Counted from the first letter of the stretch, positions 17,435 through 26,873 are shown. The stretch: DNA of 46,743 bases from Nitrospirota bacterium (GCA_016208965.1 JACQXB010000015.1:1-46743); one strand, 5' to 3'. Notes: a model not told the origin generated them from the letters alone. A program made the numbers and translations.

Positions 17435-19165
17435 TCAGTAACTCTTGTATCTATTTGTTATGGGGAAACGTCTGTCTTTCCCAAATGCCCTTGGGGTTAT
17501 TTTTATCCCGGGAGGCGCCTGTCTCCTTTTATATTCAGAATGGTCTACCATTCTTACAACCTTCTGGATGCATTCAACCTCGCATTCCATCCTTTTTATT
17601 TCATCAAAACCCTTGTCTTCCTCAACATATGCCTTTAGAATCGAATCAAGCACAGGATAAGGTGGTAATGTATCTGTATCCCTCTGGTCGGGTTTAAGCT
17701 CTGCTGTAGGCTCTTTCCATAAAACCCTTTCAGGAACTACATCCCTCCCCTCTTTCTTGTTCCTCCAGTTGCAAAGCTCATATACTATTGTCTTTGGAAC
17801 ATCCTTAATAACAGCAAATCCACCCGCCATATCACCGTAAAGTGTTGCATACCCTACACTTAGTTCAGATTTATTCCCTGTTGTAAGCACAAGCCAACCA
17901 AATTTATTAGAGAATGCCATTAATATATTCCCTCTAATCCTGGCTTGGATATTCTCTTCTGTAACATCTGTCTCTGTGCCTTTAAAATCCCTTGCCAAAG
18001 TCTTTAAGTACATTTTGAATATATCACTAATCGGAATATTTGTTACTTTTATCCCAAGATTTTTTGCAAGACGATAGGTATCTTCATAACTCTCTTTTGA
18101 GGTATAGAGAGACGGCATAAACAAACCTTGTACATTTTCCTTACCAATTGCATCAACTGCAATGGTAGCTACAAGAGAGGAATCAATGCCCCCGCTTAAA
18201 CCTATTATCACCCCTTTGAACCCATTCTTTTTTATATAGTCCTTAGTCCCGAGCACAAGGGCATTATAAATCTCCTCCATTGCAGATGGTTTAACAAACC
18301 TTTGTACCTTAATTTCAGGTTTATTACCTCTAATTAAAAAATCTATTTTTATTTCTTCAACAGCTTCACCATATTTTTCCAATACCTTTTTTGCAGAAAA
18401 TTTATGGGCTGATTTTAAATCCTCTATATCAATGTCAAAAAACATTAACTCTTCTTTAAATTGTCTTGCTCTAATAATAATCTCCCCCGATCTATTTACA
18501 GCAAAACTGCCACCGTCAAATACAAGCTCATCCTGCCCTCCCACCATATTTACATATGCAATTACAACTTTATTGTCCACTGCCCTTTTAGAAACCATAT
18601 CTTCCCTAAGAAATGCCTTCCCCACATGATATGGCGAGGCATTAACATTAATAATCACGTTTGCTCCAAAGGTTGACTGAACCTTTACAGGCCCCCCCTC
18701 ATGCCATATATCCTCACAGATATTAACACCGATGTTTACTCCACCAATGTTATAAATCGGATACCTTGTCCCTCGTTGAAAGTAGCGGTATTCGTCAAAT
18801 ACTCCATAATTAGGCAGATATTTCTTGTGGTAAACATCTATTAGCTTGCAATTAGAAATCACAGCAGTTGCATTGTAAATCTCGTGCTCGCTGCTGTTTT
18901 TTTTATCAACAAAACCTATGATAGCAATAATGCTTTTTGAAGCGGTTCTAACCTTCTCTAATGCATCAATATTATCTTTAATAAACTGTGGTTTTAATAG
19001 AAGATCTTCAGGAGGGTATCCTGTTATCGCAAGTTCTGGGAAGGCAATAATGTCCGCCTTCAAGGCATCTGCCTTTTTAATATAAGAGATTATTTTTTTT
19101 ACATTTTCCGGAAAGTCACCGACTGTAGGATTCATTTGTGCAAGGGCTATACGGAGCTTTGTCAT
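17435..19165 (-). CDS. nadE: Glutamine-dependent NAD+ synthetase NadE
   Basis: Makes NAD+ from nicotinic acid adenine dinucleotide using glutamine as amide donor. 576 residues, the two-domain form. The N-terminal nitrilase-type glutaminase (~1-260) shows the Glu-Lys-Cys triad context: FPELAITGYPPEDLL, YHKKYLPNYGVFDE and GVNICEDIWHEGG (Cys ~151). The C-terminal synthetase has the ATP pyrophosphatase loop GLSGGIDSSLVATIA near residue 320, the TTGNKSELSVGYATLYGD segment and the end RRQAPPGIKITPRAFGKDR. The ATG at 19165 has only a weak RBS. The gene diverges from rpsO across a 266-bp repeat-containing gap. With nadC and nadK, three NAD genes sit in this window. Confidence 0.96.
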   Translation of the reverse strand: MTKLRIALAQMNPTVGDFPENVKKIISYIKKADALKADIIAFPELAITGYPPEDLLLKPQFIKDNIDALEKVRTASKSIIAIIGFVDKKNSSEHEIYNATAVISNCKLIDVYHKKYLPNYGVFDEYRYFQRGTRYPIYNIGGVNIGVNICEDIWHEGGPVKVQSTFGANVIINVNASPYHVGKAFLREDMVSKRAVDNKVVIAYVNMVGGQDELVFDGGSFAVNRSGEIIIRARQFKEELMFFDIDIEDLKSAHKFSAKKVLEKYGEAVEEIKIDFLIRGNKPEIKVQRFVKPSAMEEIYNALVLGTKDYIKKNGFKGVIIGLSGGIDSSLVATIAVDAIGKENVQGLFMPSLYTSKESYEDTYRLAKNLGIKVTNIPISDIFKMYLKTLARDFKGTETDVTEENIQARIRGNILMAFSNKFGWLVLTTGNKSELSVGYATLYGDMAGGFAVIKDVPKTIVYELCNWRNKKEGRDVVPERVLWKEPTAELKPDQRDTDTLPPYPVLDSILKAYVEEDKGFDEIKRMECEVECIQKVVRMVDHSEYKRRQAPPGIKITPRAFGKDRRFPITNRYKSY

Positions 19166-19230
19166 TTGTCTTAATGATAATTAAAAATACATTATTTGTA
19201 AACCATCAGCTACCTATAAAATTGTAGGAG

Positions 19231-19375
19231 TTTACCCCGTTAGAAAGCCCTCTGGCATAAACTCCGATTGGATAGCAAACATCCCACAGAGTTTATGGCG
19301 GGGATAATATAGATAAATTTTAATTCCTTATAGAAAAAACGGGTAAAAGCCCCGAACTTTCTAACGGGGTTTACA
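19231..19375. repeat. Inverted repeat with CCCCGTTAGAAAG arms
   Basis: ACCCCGTTAGAAAG (19235-19248) and CTTTCTAACGGGGT (19358-19371) are perfect 14-bp inverted arms about 110 bp apart; a GTTTAC word flanks each side. The same arms close together form the nested unit at 33044-33089, and a degenerate pair lies at 41368-41400. The interior has no gene. Confidence 0.8.
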
Positions 19376-19401
19376 TAAGTTTTGTTTTATGGTAGTATAA
19401 T
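19371..19401 (+). promoter_or_regulatory. Possible promoter for rpsO-pnp
   Basis: TATAAT at 19396-19401 sits ~30 bp before the rpsO ATG. The best -35 candidates are TTTACA (19371-19376) or TTACAT (19372-19377), with 19- or 18-bp spacing. The -35 would fall at the edge of the preceding inverted repeat, so that element would supply part of the promoter. Confidence 0.4.
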
Positions 19402-19431
19402 TTTACTTTTATTAAGTGGGTTTTAAATTTT

Positions 19432-19701
19432 ATGAGTTTAGATAAAACAAAAAAACAAGAAATAACAAATCGCTTTAAGGTGCATGAGACAGATACAGGC
19501 TCTCCGGAGGTTCAGATAGCGCTCATAAGTGAACGTCTGAATTCTCTCACAAAGCATTTCCGGATATACAAAAACGACCAACACTCAAGAAGAGGGCTGT
19601 TACGGCTTGTTGGACAAAGGCGTAAATTGTTAGGGTATCTAAAAAGAAATGATAAAGAAAGATATGAGAAGCTTATTGAGCAGCTCGGTATTAGAAAGTA
19701 G
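19432..19701 (+). CDS. rpsO: Small-subunit ribosomal protein S15
   Basis: 89 residues, the standard length. S15 binds the central domain of 16S rRNA early in 30S assembly. Hallmarks are the four-helix sequence with [54 protein letters not shown] and a final [12 protein letters not shown]. It is followed four bases later by pnp, the conserved rpsO-pnp pair found across bacteria. Confidence 0.98.
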   Translation: MSLDKTKKQEITNRFKVHETDTGSPEVQIALISERLNSLTKHFRIYKNDQHSRRGLLRLVGQRRKLLGYLKRNDKERYEKLIEQLGIRK

Positions 19702-19705
19702 TTAA

Positions 19706-21796
19706 ATGACAAAGGTTGAAATTGGTGTTAATGGCAAGTCTCTTACTATTGAGACAGGACTCTTTGCAAAACAGGCTGACGGCTCTGCATGTGTCAGATA
19801 CGGCGATACAGTTATCTTGGCAACCGCAGTTTCCCAAAAAGAAGCTCTTGAACGAAAAGACATAGATTTTTTCCCTCTCACTATAGATTATCGGGAAAAG
19901 GCTTACGCAGCAGGTAAGATCCCCGGCGGTTTTTTTAAAAGAGAGGGGAGACCCTCTGAAAAAGAGGTTCTTACATCTCGCCTAATTGACAGGGCGCTAA
20001 GGCCTATCTTCCCAAAAGGCTTTTATTCAGAAACACAGGGTATTGTGTCTGTACTTTCATACGGTGATGAGAATATAGCAGATATACTTGGGATCATAGG
20101 TATGTCTGCGGCTATAAGCATATCCCCTATACCGTTTAATATGCCTGCTGCTGCAGTAAGAATAGGGATAATAGACGGTTCATTCATCTTAAACCCAAAT
20201 TTTAAAGAAACAGAAGAATGTGATTTTACCCTTGTCGTAGCAGGTACAGAAGAAGCAGTGGTAATGGTGGAGGGAGGCGGACTTGAAATCTCTGAAGAGT
20301 CTGTAATACTTGATGCCATAGACTCCGCCCACAAAGAAATAAGACAGATTATAGAGTTACAAAAAGAACTTGTAACTTTAGCAGGAAAACCAAAGCGCAT
20401 TGTAATCCCTCCTGCGATAAGCAAAGAACTCACAAATGCAGTCTATGAGCTATCTTTAGAAAGAATAAAAAAGGCTATCATAATACCCGACAAATTAAAA
20501 AGGCAGGATGCCCTTAACGACGTACTTAATGATGTTATAGCAAAACTAAATACAGTGGAAAAAGACATATCAAAAGATATTGCTGCTGTATTCAATAATC
20601 TGGAAAAAAACCTTTTAAGAAGCATGATTCTGGAGAAAAATTTGAGGGCAGACGGCCGCAGACCTGATGAAATAAGAAATATAGCTGCACAAGTAGGACT
20701 CCTTCCAAGGGTGCATGGGTCTGCACTATTTGTAAGAGGAGAAACACAATGTCTTGCTGCAGTTACACTTGGAACAGCAGAAGACAAACAGCGAATTGAT
20801 GCACTTGAGGGAGAATCAACAAAGTCATTCATGCTTCATTATAACTTCCCTCCTTTCAGCGTAGGCGAGGTAAAACCCTTACGTTCCACGGGAAGAAGAG
20901 AAATAGGTCATGGCATGCTTGCAGAAAGGGCTCTTAAATCAGTGCTACCACAAAAATCAGAGTTTCCTTATACCATAAGGATAGTTGCAGATATACTTGA
21001 GTCAAATGGCTCATCATCAATGGCTGCTGTATGCGGCGGCACTCTTGCCCTTATGGATGCCGGCATTCCCATAAAAGCACCAGTTGCTGGAATTGCAATG
21101 GGACTTATAAAAGAAGGAGACAAAACCATTATTCTTACAGACATACTTGGGGTTGAGGACCATCTCGGTGACATGGACTTTAAGGTCACTGGTACAGAGT
21201 CTGGCATCACTGCATTCCAGATGGACGTAAAAATATCAGGAGTAAGCAGGGAAGTGATGGAGAAGGCACTGCAGCAGGCAAAAGAAGGAAGACTGCACAT
21301 TCTCAGCAAGATGTCTGAAGTGCTTGCAGGCCCAAGAGATAAACTTGCAACACATGCCCCGCGAATCTTCACAATGCAGATAAAGCCTGATAAAATACGG
21401 GAAGTAATCGGAAGCGGCGGCAAGGTTATACGCGGCATAGTGGAACAGACAGGCGTTAAGATAGACATAGATGATACAGGAAATATCAATATTGCCTCGT
21501 TAGATGAGATTTCAGCACAAAAAGCTATGGATATTATAAGAGGTATAGTTGCTGAACCAGAACTTGAAAAAATCTATTTAGGAAAAGTAAAGCGGATAGT
21601 AGATTTTGGAGCCTTTGTAGAGATACTCCCCGGGACTGATGGACTGTTGCATATATCTCAAATCTCTGATAAAAGAGTCGAAAATGTTAGAGACGAAATT
21701 AAAGAAGGGGATGAAATCCTGGTTAAGGTAATTGAAATAGACAAGCTCGGCAGAATTCGTCTAAGCAGAAAAGAGGCAATGAAGGAGAAAGTATAA
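19706..21796 (+). CDS. pnp: Polyribonucleotide nucleotidyltransferase (PNPase)
   Basis: 696 residues. A 3'-5' phosphorolytic exoribonuclease that degrades mRNA as part of the cytoplasmic degradosome. Two RNase PH cores are visible: the first at ~10-140 (GSACVRYGDTVILATAV, KIPGGFFKREGRPSEKEVL) and the catalytic second at ~310-540 (LRADGRRPDEIRNI, GSALFVRGETQCLAAVTLGT, DILGVEDHLGDMDFKVTGT). A KH domain follows (IREVIGSGGKVIRGI), then an S1 domain (YLGKVKRIVDFGAFVEILPGTDGLLHISQI). The end SRKEAMKEKV is typical. It is co-directional with rpsO and probably co-transcribed. Confidence 0.98.
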   Translation: MTKVEIGVNGKSLTIETGLFAKQADGSACVRYGDTVILATAVSQKEALERKDIDFFPLTIDYREKAYAAGKIPGGFFKREGRPSEKEVLTSRLIDRALRPIFPKGFYSETQGIVSVLSYGDENIADILGIIGMSAAISISPIPFNMPAAAVRIGIIDGSFILNPNFKETEECDFTLVVAGTEEAVVMVEGGGLEISEESVILDAIDSAHKEIRQIIELQKELVTLAGKPKRIVIPPAISKELTNAVYELSLERIKKAIIIPDKLKRQDALNDVLNDVIAKLNTVEKDISKDIAAVFNNLEKNLLRSMILEKNLRADGRRPDEIRNIAAQVGLLPRVHGSALFVRGETQCLAAVTLGTAEDKQRIDALEGESTKSFMLHYNFPPFSVGEVKPLRSTGRREIGHGMLAERALKSVLPQKSEFPYTIRIVADILESNGSSSMAAVCGGTLALMDAGIPIKAPVAGIAMGLIKEGDKTIILTDILGVEDHLGDMDFKVTGTESGITAFQMDVKISGVSREVMEKALQQAKEGRLHILSKMSEVLAGPRDKLATHAPRIFTMQIKPDKIREVIGSGGKVIRGIVEQTGVKIDIDDTGNINIASLDEISAQKAMDIIRGIVAEPELEKIYLGKVKRIVDFGAFVEILPGTDGLLHISQISDKRVENVRDEIKEGDEILVKVIEIDKLGRIRLSRKEAMKEKV

Positions 21797-21830
21797 GCAA
21801 ATCGCTAATAGCCTACTTCTAAAAAAGACT

Positions 21831-21859
21831 TCCCCCTACGTGCAATACATGTAGGAGGA
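21831..21859. repeat. Hairpin between pnp and the M16 peptidase gene
   Basis: TCCCCCTACGTG and CATGTAGGAGGA pair over 12 positions with two mismatches around a short loop. There is no T-tract, so it is not a standard intrinsic terminator; it could attenuate or stabilise the upstream mRNA. Confidence 0.5.
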
Positions 21860-21900
21860 AAACCACAAAAATCAAAATTGAAATTCTTAACAGGCTCCAA

Positions 21901-23154
21901 ATGTATAAAAAAATAATCCTTGACAACAGCATCCCAGTTTTAACTGAAAACTCAAAAGATACACGGTCTGTATGTATTGGTATATGGATTAAAGTTGGGG
22001 CACGGCACGAACCTCCTGATAAAAATGGTATATCTCACTTTTTCGAGCATATGGTCTTCAAGGGAACAGAAAAGAGGACTGCTAAAAACATTGCTATAGA
22101 AATAGACTCTATAGGGGGAGAATTAAATGCCTTTACCTCACGAGAGACCACAACATTCTATGTGAAAGTGCTTGATGAATATATAGAAAAAGCACTGGAC
22201 CTCCTAACAGACATATTCCTTCATTCCACTTTTCCGGAAGATGATATAGAAAAGGAAAAAGGGATAATAACAGAAGAAATAAAAATGGTTGAGGATACAC
22301 CTGATGAGTATATACATGACCTATTTGGTAAAAATGTGTGGGGAGAAACTGGGTTGGGTCAGTCTATTCTTGGTAAAACAGAGACGCTAAGAACATTCAA
22401 GAGAGATAATATACTTAATCATATAAAAAAATACTACAGCACAAAAGACATAATGGTAGCCTGTGCAGGAAATTTCAGAGAAGAATATCTTATAAAAAAT
22501 CTTAATAACACCATCGGTAGGTTGAAGAGGGATTCAGGACCAAAAACAGAATACCATGAGAGCTTTACGGGAAAACTTAATGTAATTCCAAAAAACTTAT
22601 TAGAAACACATATATGTCTTGGGGTTGAAGGGTTGTCGCAGGGAAGTGAAGAAAGGTATGCCATGCATCTTATTAACACAATATTAGGAGCAGGGGTTAG
22701 TTCAAGGCTCTTTCAGGAAATAAGGGAAAAAAGAGGGCTTACTTATTCTATACACTCATTTAATGTATCTTATCATGATACAGGCATCTGGGCTGTTTAT
22801 GCTGGAACTGACAGAAGTCATGCCATTGAAGTTACAAATTTAATAACAACTGAAATGCGCAGCCTCCCTGAAACTATTACTGTCAGTGAACTTCAAAGGG
22901 CAAAAGACCAGCTCAAAGGCAACCTTATCCTGAGCCTCGAATCAACGGGTAGTAAAATGACCAATATAGCAAAGCAGGAGATATATTACGGGAGATATTT
23001 CTCTCCTGAAGAAATAATAAAGGCTGTAGAATCCATAACCATGGAAGATGTAAAATCACTCGCTAAAAGGCTTATAAACAACAGCCCTTTTGCCATAACT
23101 GTTTATGGACCTGTAAAAGAGAAAGACTTTAAAGATATAAATTCTAAATTCTAA
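21901..23154 (+). CDS. M16 family zinc peptidase
   Basis: 417 residues, the length of the compact processing-peptidase-like M16B group often found next to pnp. The inverted zinc motif HFFEH is intact at residues 46-50, with the downstream Glu expected in the ITEEIKMVEDTPDEYIHD region. The C-terminal half carries the substrate-gripping RLFQEIREKRGLTYSIHSF segment (Arg/Tyr pair), so both halves look functional. Such enzymes cleave peptides or signal-sequence remnants in the cytoplasm; the substrate here is unknown. The ATG at 21901 has a poor RBS. It converges with rapZ across a 108-bp repeat. Confidence 0.93.
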   Translation: MYKKIILDNSIPVLTENSKDTRSVCIGIWIKVGARHEPPDKNGISHFFEHMVFKGTEKRTAKNIAIEIDSIGGELNAFTSRETTTFYVKVLDEYIEKALDLLTDIFLHSTFPEDDIEKEKGIITEEIKMVEDTPDEYIHDLFGKNVWGETGLGQSILGKTETLRTFKRDNILNHIKKYYSTKDIMVACAGNFREEYLIKNLNNTIGRLKRDSGPKTEYHESFTGKLNVIPKNLLETHICLGVEGLSQGSEERYAMHLINTILGAGVSSRLFQEIREKRGLTYSIHSFNVSYHDTGIWAVYAGTDRSHAIEVTNLITTEMRSLPETITVSELQRAKDQLKGNLILSLESTGSKMTNIAKQEIYYGRYFSPEEIIKAVESITMEDVKSLAKRLINNSPFAITVYGPVKEKDFKDINSKF

Positions 23155-23260
23155 TATCTAAATCCTAAACAAATCCCAAATTCTAATGTTCAAAACTGTT
23201 TTGGATTTTGAATTTTTGTCATTTGATATTGTTTAGAGTTTAGGATTTCGGATTTAGGAT
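23150..23260. repeat. AT-rich inverted repeat between the convergent M16 and rapZ genes
   Basis: Words such as AAATCCTAAACAAAT on the left and ATTGTTTAGAGTTTAGGATT on the right pair imperfectly, with TTTTGGATTTTG in the middle. This is the same family as 8990-9128. In this convergent position it may act as a bidirectional barrier or end of transcripts, but it has no T-rich terminator tail. Confidence 0.65.
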
Positions 23261-23262
23261 TT

Positions 23263-24192
23263 TTATGGTTCCATGTCTCTGTGAGTTACTGATACTGTTA
23301 TCTTCCTGTCTTTAATGAACTTTTTAATTTCTTCTACAATAGCTGGAGACCTGTGCCTGCCGCCGGTGCAACCAATGCCTATGGTTAGATAACTTCGTTC
23401 CTCCTGCATATAAAGGGGAATAACAAAATCCAGAAACTGATAAAGTTTTTCAAGGAAACCCTTTGCATCTTTTTGTTTCAGGACAAAATTCTTGACCTTT
23501 GTGGTCGTGCCTGCGAAAGGTTTTAACTCATCTATAAAGTTCGGGTTTGGAAGAAATCTAACATCAAACAAAAGATCGGCTTCGTGTGGTATCCCATATT
23601 TATATCCAAAAGATACAAGACTAACAGATAGTGCCTTTGTTTTTTCTTCGGCATAAGACCTTGCAATCGTTTTACGTAATTCATGAGGACTTAAAGAGGA
23701 TGTATCTATAACTCTGTCCGCTAATTCCCTTATATTAGACAGCAGTTTCATTTCCTGATGAATTGCCTTTTCGATGGCTCTAAATCCAAGAGGGTGTGGT
23801 CGCCTTGTTTCTTTGAACCTACGTATGAGGACATCTTCCTTTGCTTCAAGAAATATAATATCTACTTTTTGATTTTTTTTTAACACGGATATCGTGTCTG
23901 AGAAATTACTCAAAAATTCTCTTTCCCTTATATCAACCCCGATAGCAGCCTTTGTTATTGTAGGGGTCTTATAACAGAGGTCAACAAAAGACTTTATGAG
24001 TGATGTTGGAAGGTTATCTACACAAAAAAATCCACTGTCTTCCAAGGCATTAAGTGCAACTGTTTTCCCTGCACCTGAAAGACCTGTGAGTATAACTGCA
24101 AAAAGTCGGTTTTTTTTGTGGGGAGGTTCACATAAAAATCCTCCCCTTCCGCTTTTTGCATCCTTCTTTATACCAACTCGGTGGCTTTTCAT
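23263..24192 (-). CDS. rapZ: RNase adapter protein / nucleotide-binding protein RapZ (YvcJ family)
   Basis: 309 residues. RapZ binds nucleotides; in E. coli it steers RNase E to the GlmZ sRNA to control glucosamine-6-phosphate synthase. Walker A is GLSGAGKT at 37-44, followed by ALEDSGFFCVDNLP. The C-terminal domain has the family mark IGIGCTGGRHRSPAIVEEI near 270. About 30 extra residues precede Walker A compared with typical members, because the ATG overlaps the hpf stop (ATGA) and no later start is in frame before the P-loop. It is last in the lptC-rapZ operon. Whether the sRNA role exists in this lineage is unknown. Confidence 0.93.
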   Translation of the reverse strand: MKSHRVGIKKDAKSGRGGFLCEPPHKKNRLFAVILTGLSGAGKTVALNALEDSGFFCVDNLPTSLIKSFVDLCYKTPTITKAAIGVDIREREFLSNFSDTISVLKKNQKVDIIFLEAKEDVLIRRFKETRRPHPLGFRAIEKAIHQEMKLLSNIRELADRVIDTSSLSPHELRKTIARSYAEEKTKALSVSLVSFGYKYGIPHEADLLFDVRFLPNPNFIDELKPFAGTTTKVKNFVLKQKDAKGFLEKLYQFLDFVIPLYMQEERSYLTIGIGCTGGRHRSPAIVEEIKKFIKDRKITVSVTHRDMEP

Positions 24193-24704
24193 TTTATTGG
24201 TTCTATAAGACCGAGGTTGCCGTCTTTCCTCTTATATAAAACATTAATGTCACCTGAAGATGCATTAGTAAATACAAAGAAAAAAATTTCAAGAAGCTCC
24301 ATCTGCATGGCTGCCTCTTCTACACTCATTGGTTTTATATTAAAAGACTTCCTCTTTATAATAAAAGAGCCTGCCTCTGCAGATTCAGAAGTTGATACAC
24401 CTTTCTCTTCTGTTTTTCTATGGGAAACGATCTTTTCTTTGTATTTTTTAACCTGACGTTCAAGTTTTTCCACAACCTCATCAATAGAAGAATACATTTC
24501 TCCTGTAATGCCCTCAGCCTGTATAAGCATACCATTAACCTTTAAAAGAACTTCAGTTTTATGCCTGTATTTTTCAATACTTAAGGTTACCAATGCCTCA
24601 GTAATATTACCAAAATATTTTTTGAACTTTTTTATTTTTTCTTCTGCGTAGCTCTTCAGATTCTCTGTCAATTCAATATGCCTACCTGTAATGATTATAT
24701 TCAT
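24189..24704 (-). CDS. hpf: Ribosome hibernation promoting factor, long form
   Basis: 171 residues. The N-terminal domain (1-~100) has the HPF/YfiA fold beginning MNIIITGRHIELTENLKSYAEEKI, which binds the decoding region of the 30S subunit in stationary phase. A linker (~100-115) leads to a C-terminal dimerisation domain (FIIKRKSFNIKPMSVEEAAMQMELLE), so this is the long form expected to dimerise 70S ribosomes into 100S. It follows rpoN by 10 bp, with AGGAG upstream of the ATG, and overlaps rapZ by 4 bp. Confidence 0.95.
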   Translation of the reverse strand: MNIIITGRHIELTENLKSYAEEKIKKFKKYFGNITEALVTLSIEKYRHKTEVLLKVNGMLIQAEGITGEMYSSIDEVVEKLERQVKKYKEKIVSHRKTEEKGVSTSESAEAGSFIIKRKSFNIKPMSVEEAAMQMELLEIFFFVFTNASSGDINVLYKRKDGNLGLIEPIK

Positions 24705-24714
24705 CTTTTCCTCC

Positions 24715-26151
24715 TTAAAACCATTTTTTACGTCTACTATGCAACGGGATTTTTAGTTCCTCGCGATATTTTGCCACTGTCCTGATGGCTACATTTATAT
24801 TTTTAACCTTAAGTATCTCTACTAACTGTTTATCGTTAAGTGGGGAGTGGTGATTCTCATTGATTATAACCTCTTTTATAATCTCTTTGACAGATGTCGA
24901 TGAGACATCTCCGTTTTTAGGAATTCGGTTACTAAAAAATGATTTGAAGTTGAAAAGCCCCTGGGAGCACTGCATGTATTTGTTAGATGTGGCTCTACTC
25001 ACCGTACTTTCATGCATACCTAAATCCATTGCCACATCCCTTAAAGCAAGGGGTTTCAGATATTTCATACCTTTTCTAAAAAAGTCTTCTTGAAATTTTA
25101 AAATACTATCGGTCACCCTATAAATTGTTTTATTTCTTTGTTCGATACTTTTAAATAACCATATAGCCTTATCAAGTTTTTCCTTTAGAAATTTTCTTTC
25201 TTCGGTGGAGATGGTGTTTTTATTTGATAGAAGTTTTCTATAATAATTTGACAATCTGAGTTTAGGGATACCTTCTTCATTAAGAATTATGACAAATTCC
25301 CCTTCTGACTCTTCAATAAATACATCAGGGACTATATAGATAGCATCTTCCCTTGAGTAGTTTCTGCCAGGTCTGGGCTCAAGGCCTTCAATAATCTTTA
25401 CCGCAGACAGAATATCCTCAATACCCACCTTAAATTTGATTGCCAACTGTTTATATTTTTTACCATTAAGTTCTGTAAAACCATCAGTTAGAATTTTTTC
25501 TACAAGGGTATTGTCAAGATTCAAGAGTTTAAGCTGCAGGAGCAAACACTCTTGTAAATTCTTTGCGCCAACACCAGGTGGATCAAACCCCTGAATAAGA
25601 GAAAGGGCTCTTTTTGCAGTGTCAATGTCAACATCTGCTACCTTAGCAATCTCTTCAATAGATGCCTGAATATATCCATCCTCATTTAGATTACCTATAA
25701 TTACCTCCGCGGTATGATACACCTGCTCTGTAACACGAGAAAACCGAAGTTGCCACAAGAGATATTCATATAAATCTGGGCACCTATTGGTGTTACGTTC
25801 AAAAACGGGGACATCTTCCATACCATCAGTAAAATAACCGAGGTCTCTTCCATCGCTCGCCTTCTCTTCAAAATAGTCATCAACTGTAAAACCGAAGAGC
25901 TTTTCCAGCGGTACATTGATATCATCGGATAAATCCTGATTTATCTCGTCTTCTCTTTTTGTTTCTTCAATACTTTCTTCTATATTTTCTTCAATTACTT
26001 CTTCAAGAAATGGGTTTTCCATGATCTCCTGATTTAAAATTTGGGATAGTTCAAGGTGTGGTAACTGTAGGAGTTTTATTGACTGCAGAAGTTGCGGTGT
26101 AAGTATTAGTTTTTGGCTTAACTTAATTTCAAGTCTATTCTCCAGAACCAT
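24715..26151 (-). CDS. rpoN: RNA polymerase sigma-54 factor RpoN
   Basis: 478 residues. Sigma-54 directs transcription from -24/-12 promoters with AAA+ activators. Region I is Gln/Leu-rich (LSQKLILTPQLLQSIKLLQL). An acidic linker follows (EENIEESIEETKRED), then the core-binding domain, the HTH (DVAMDLGMHESTVSRATSNK) and the C-terminal RpoN box AIRTVAKYRE (455-464), where the usual second Arg is Ile. No sigma-54 activator is in the window. It overlaps the lptB stop by one base (TAATG) and sits between lptB and hpf, a conserved arrangement. Confidence 0.96.
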   Translation of the reverse strand: MVLENRLEIKLSQKLILTPQLLQSIKLLQLPHLELSQILNQEIMENPFLEEVIEENIEESIEETKREDEINQDLSDDINVPLEKLFGFTVDDYFEEKASDGRDLGYFTDGMEDVPVFERNTNRCPDLYEYLLWQLRFSRVTEQVYHTAEVIIGNLNEDGYIQASIEEIAKVADVDIDTAKRALSLIQGFDPPGVGAKNLQECLLLQLKLLNLDNTLVEKILTDGFTELNGKKYKQLAIKFKVGIEDILSAVKIIEGLEPRPGRNYSREDAIYIVPDVFIEESEGEFVIILNEEGIPKLRLSNYYRKLLSNKNTISTEERKFLKEKLDKAIWLFKSIEQRNKTIYRVTDSILKFQEDFFRKGMKYLKPLALRDVAMDLGMHESTVSRATSNKYMQCSQGLFNFKSFFSNRIPKNGDVSSTSVKEIIKEVIINENHHSPLNDKQLVEILKVKNINVAIRTVAKYREELKIPLHSRRKKWF

Positions 26152-26873
26152 TATAGCTTAAAGTCCTCTCCAAGATAATTTCTTTTTACACTTTCATTAG
26201 AAACTAAATCGCTTGGTGTACCATGGGCAAGTATACTACCATTGTTAATTATATATGCCCTATCAGTTATTGAAAGTGTATCTCTGACATTGTGATCTGT
26301 AATTATTATACCTATACCCTTCTCCTTAAGTTGTGCTATGGTCTTTTTTAATTCTATAACTGCAAGTGGGTCTATACCAGAAAAAGGCTCATCCAACAAA
26401 ACAAATAATGGATCCAGGGTTAAAACCCGTGCTATTTCCACCTTTCGTCGTTCACCACCAGATAGTTGATATCCTCGTCTTTTAGCAAAAGGAGTAAACT
26501 TAAATTCTTCAAGTATGTATTTAAGTATTTCATCCCTTTTTTGTTTTTCAATATTTGCCATTTCAATAATCGCTTTGATATTATCTTCAACGGTTAGCTT
26601 CCTGAAAATAGACGGCTCTTGCGGAAGATAACCAATTCCCTTCCTCGCTCTCTTATACATCGGGGAATTACTCAAGTTTTCATTATTAAGGAAGATTGCA
26701 CCGCTATCAGGACCTATAAGCCCAAGTATCATATAAAAAGTAGTAGTTTTCCCAGCCCCATTTGGACCAAGTAACCCTACCACCTCCCCCGAATGTATAT
26801 TTAAACTTATACTTCTTACAACTTCTTTTCCGTCATAACTCTTTTTAAGGTCTTTGATTTCGAGTGTATGCAT
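26151..26873 (-). CDS. lptB: LPS export ABC transporter ATP-binding protein LptB
   Basis: 240 residues. Cytoplasmic ATPase of the LptB2FG complex that extracts LPS from the inner membrane. Walker A is GPNGAGKTT at 36-44, the signature LSGGERRKVEIARVL lies near 137, Walker B is PLFVLLDEPFSGIDPLA and the switch His is in GIIITDHNVRD. The GIGYLPQEPSIFRKLTVEDN segment is typical of LptB. It overlaps lptA and rpoN by one base each. LptF and LptG are not encoded here. Confidence 0.97.
   Translation of the reverse strand: MHTLEIKDLKKSYDGKEVVRSISLNIHSGEVVGLLGPNGAGKTTTFYMILGLIGPDSGAIFLNNENLSNSPMYKRARKGIGYLPQEPSIFRKLTVEDNIKAIIEMANIEKQKRDEILKYILEEFKFTPFAKRRGYQLSGGERRKVEIARVLTLDPLFVLLDEPFSGIDPLAVIELKKTIAQLKEKGIGIIITDHNVRDTLSITDRAYIINNGSILAHGTPSDLVSNESVKRNYLGEDFKL

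Noticed and set aside
17386-17697. A plus-strand frame opposite the 3' end of nadE.
   Set aside because: It is the reverse complement of well-conserved nadE codons and has no RBS or recognisable domain.
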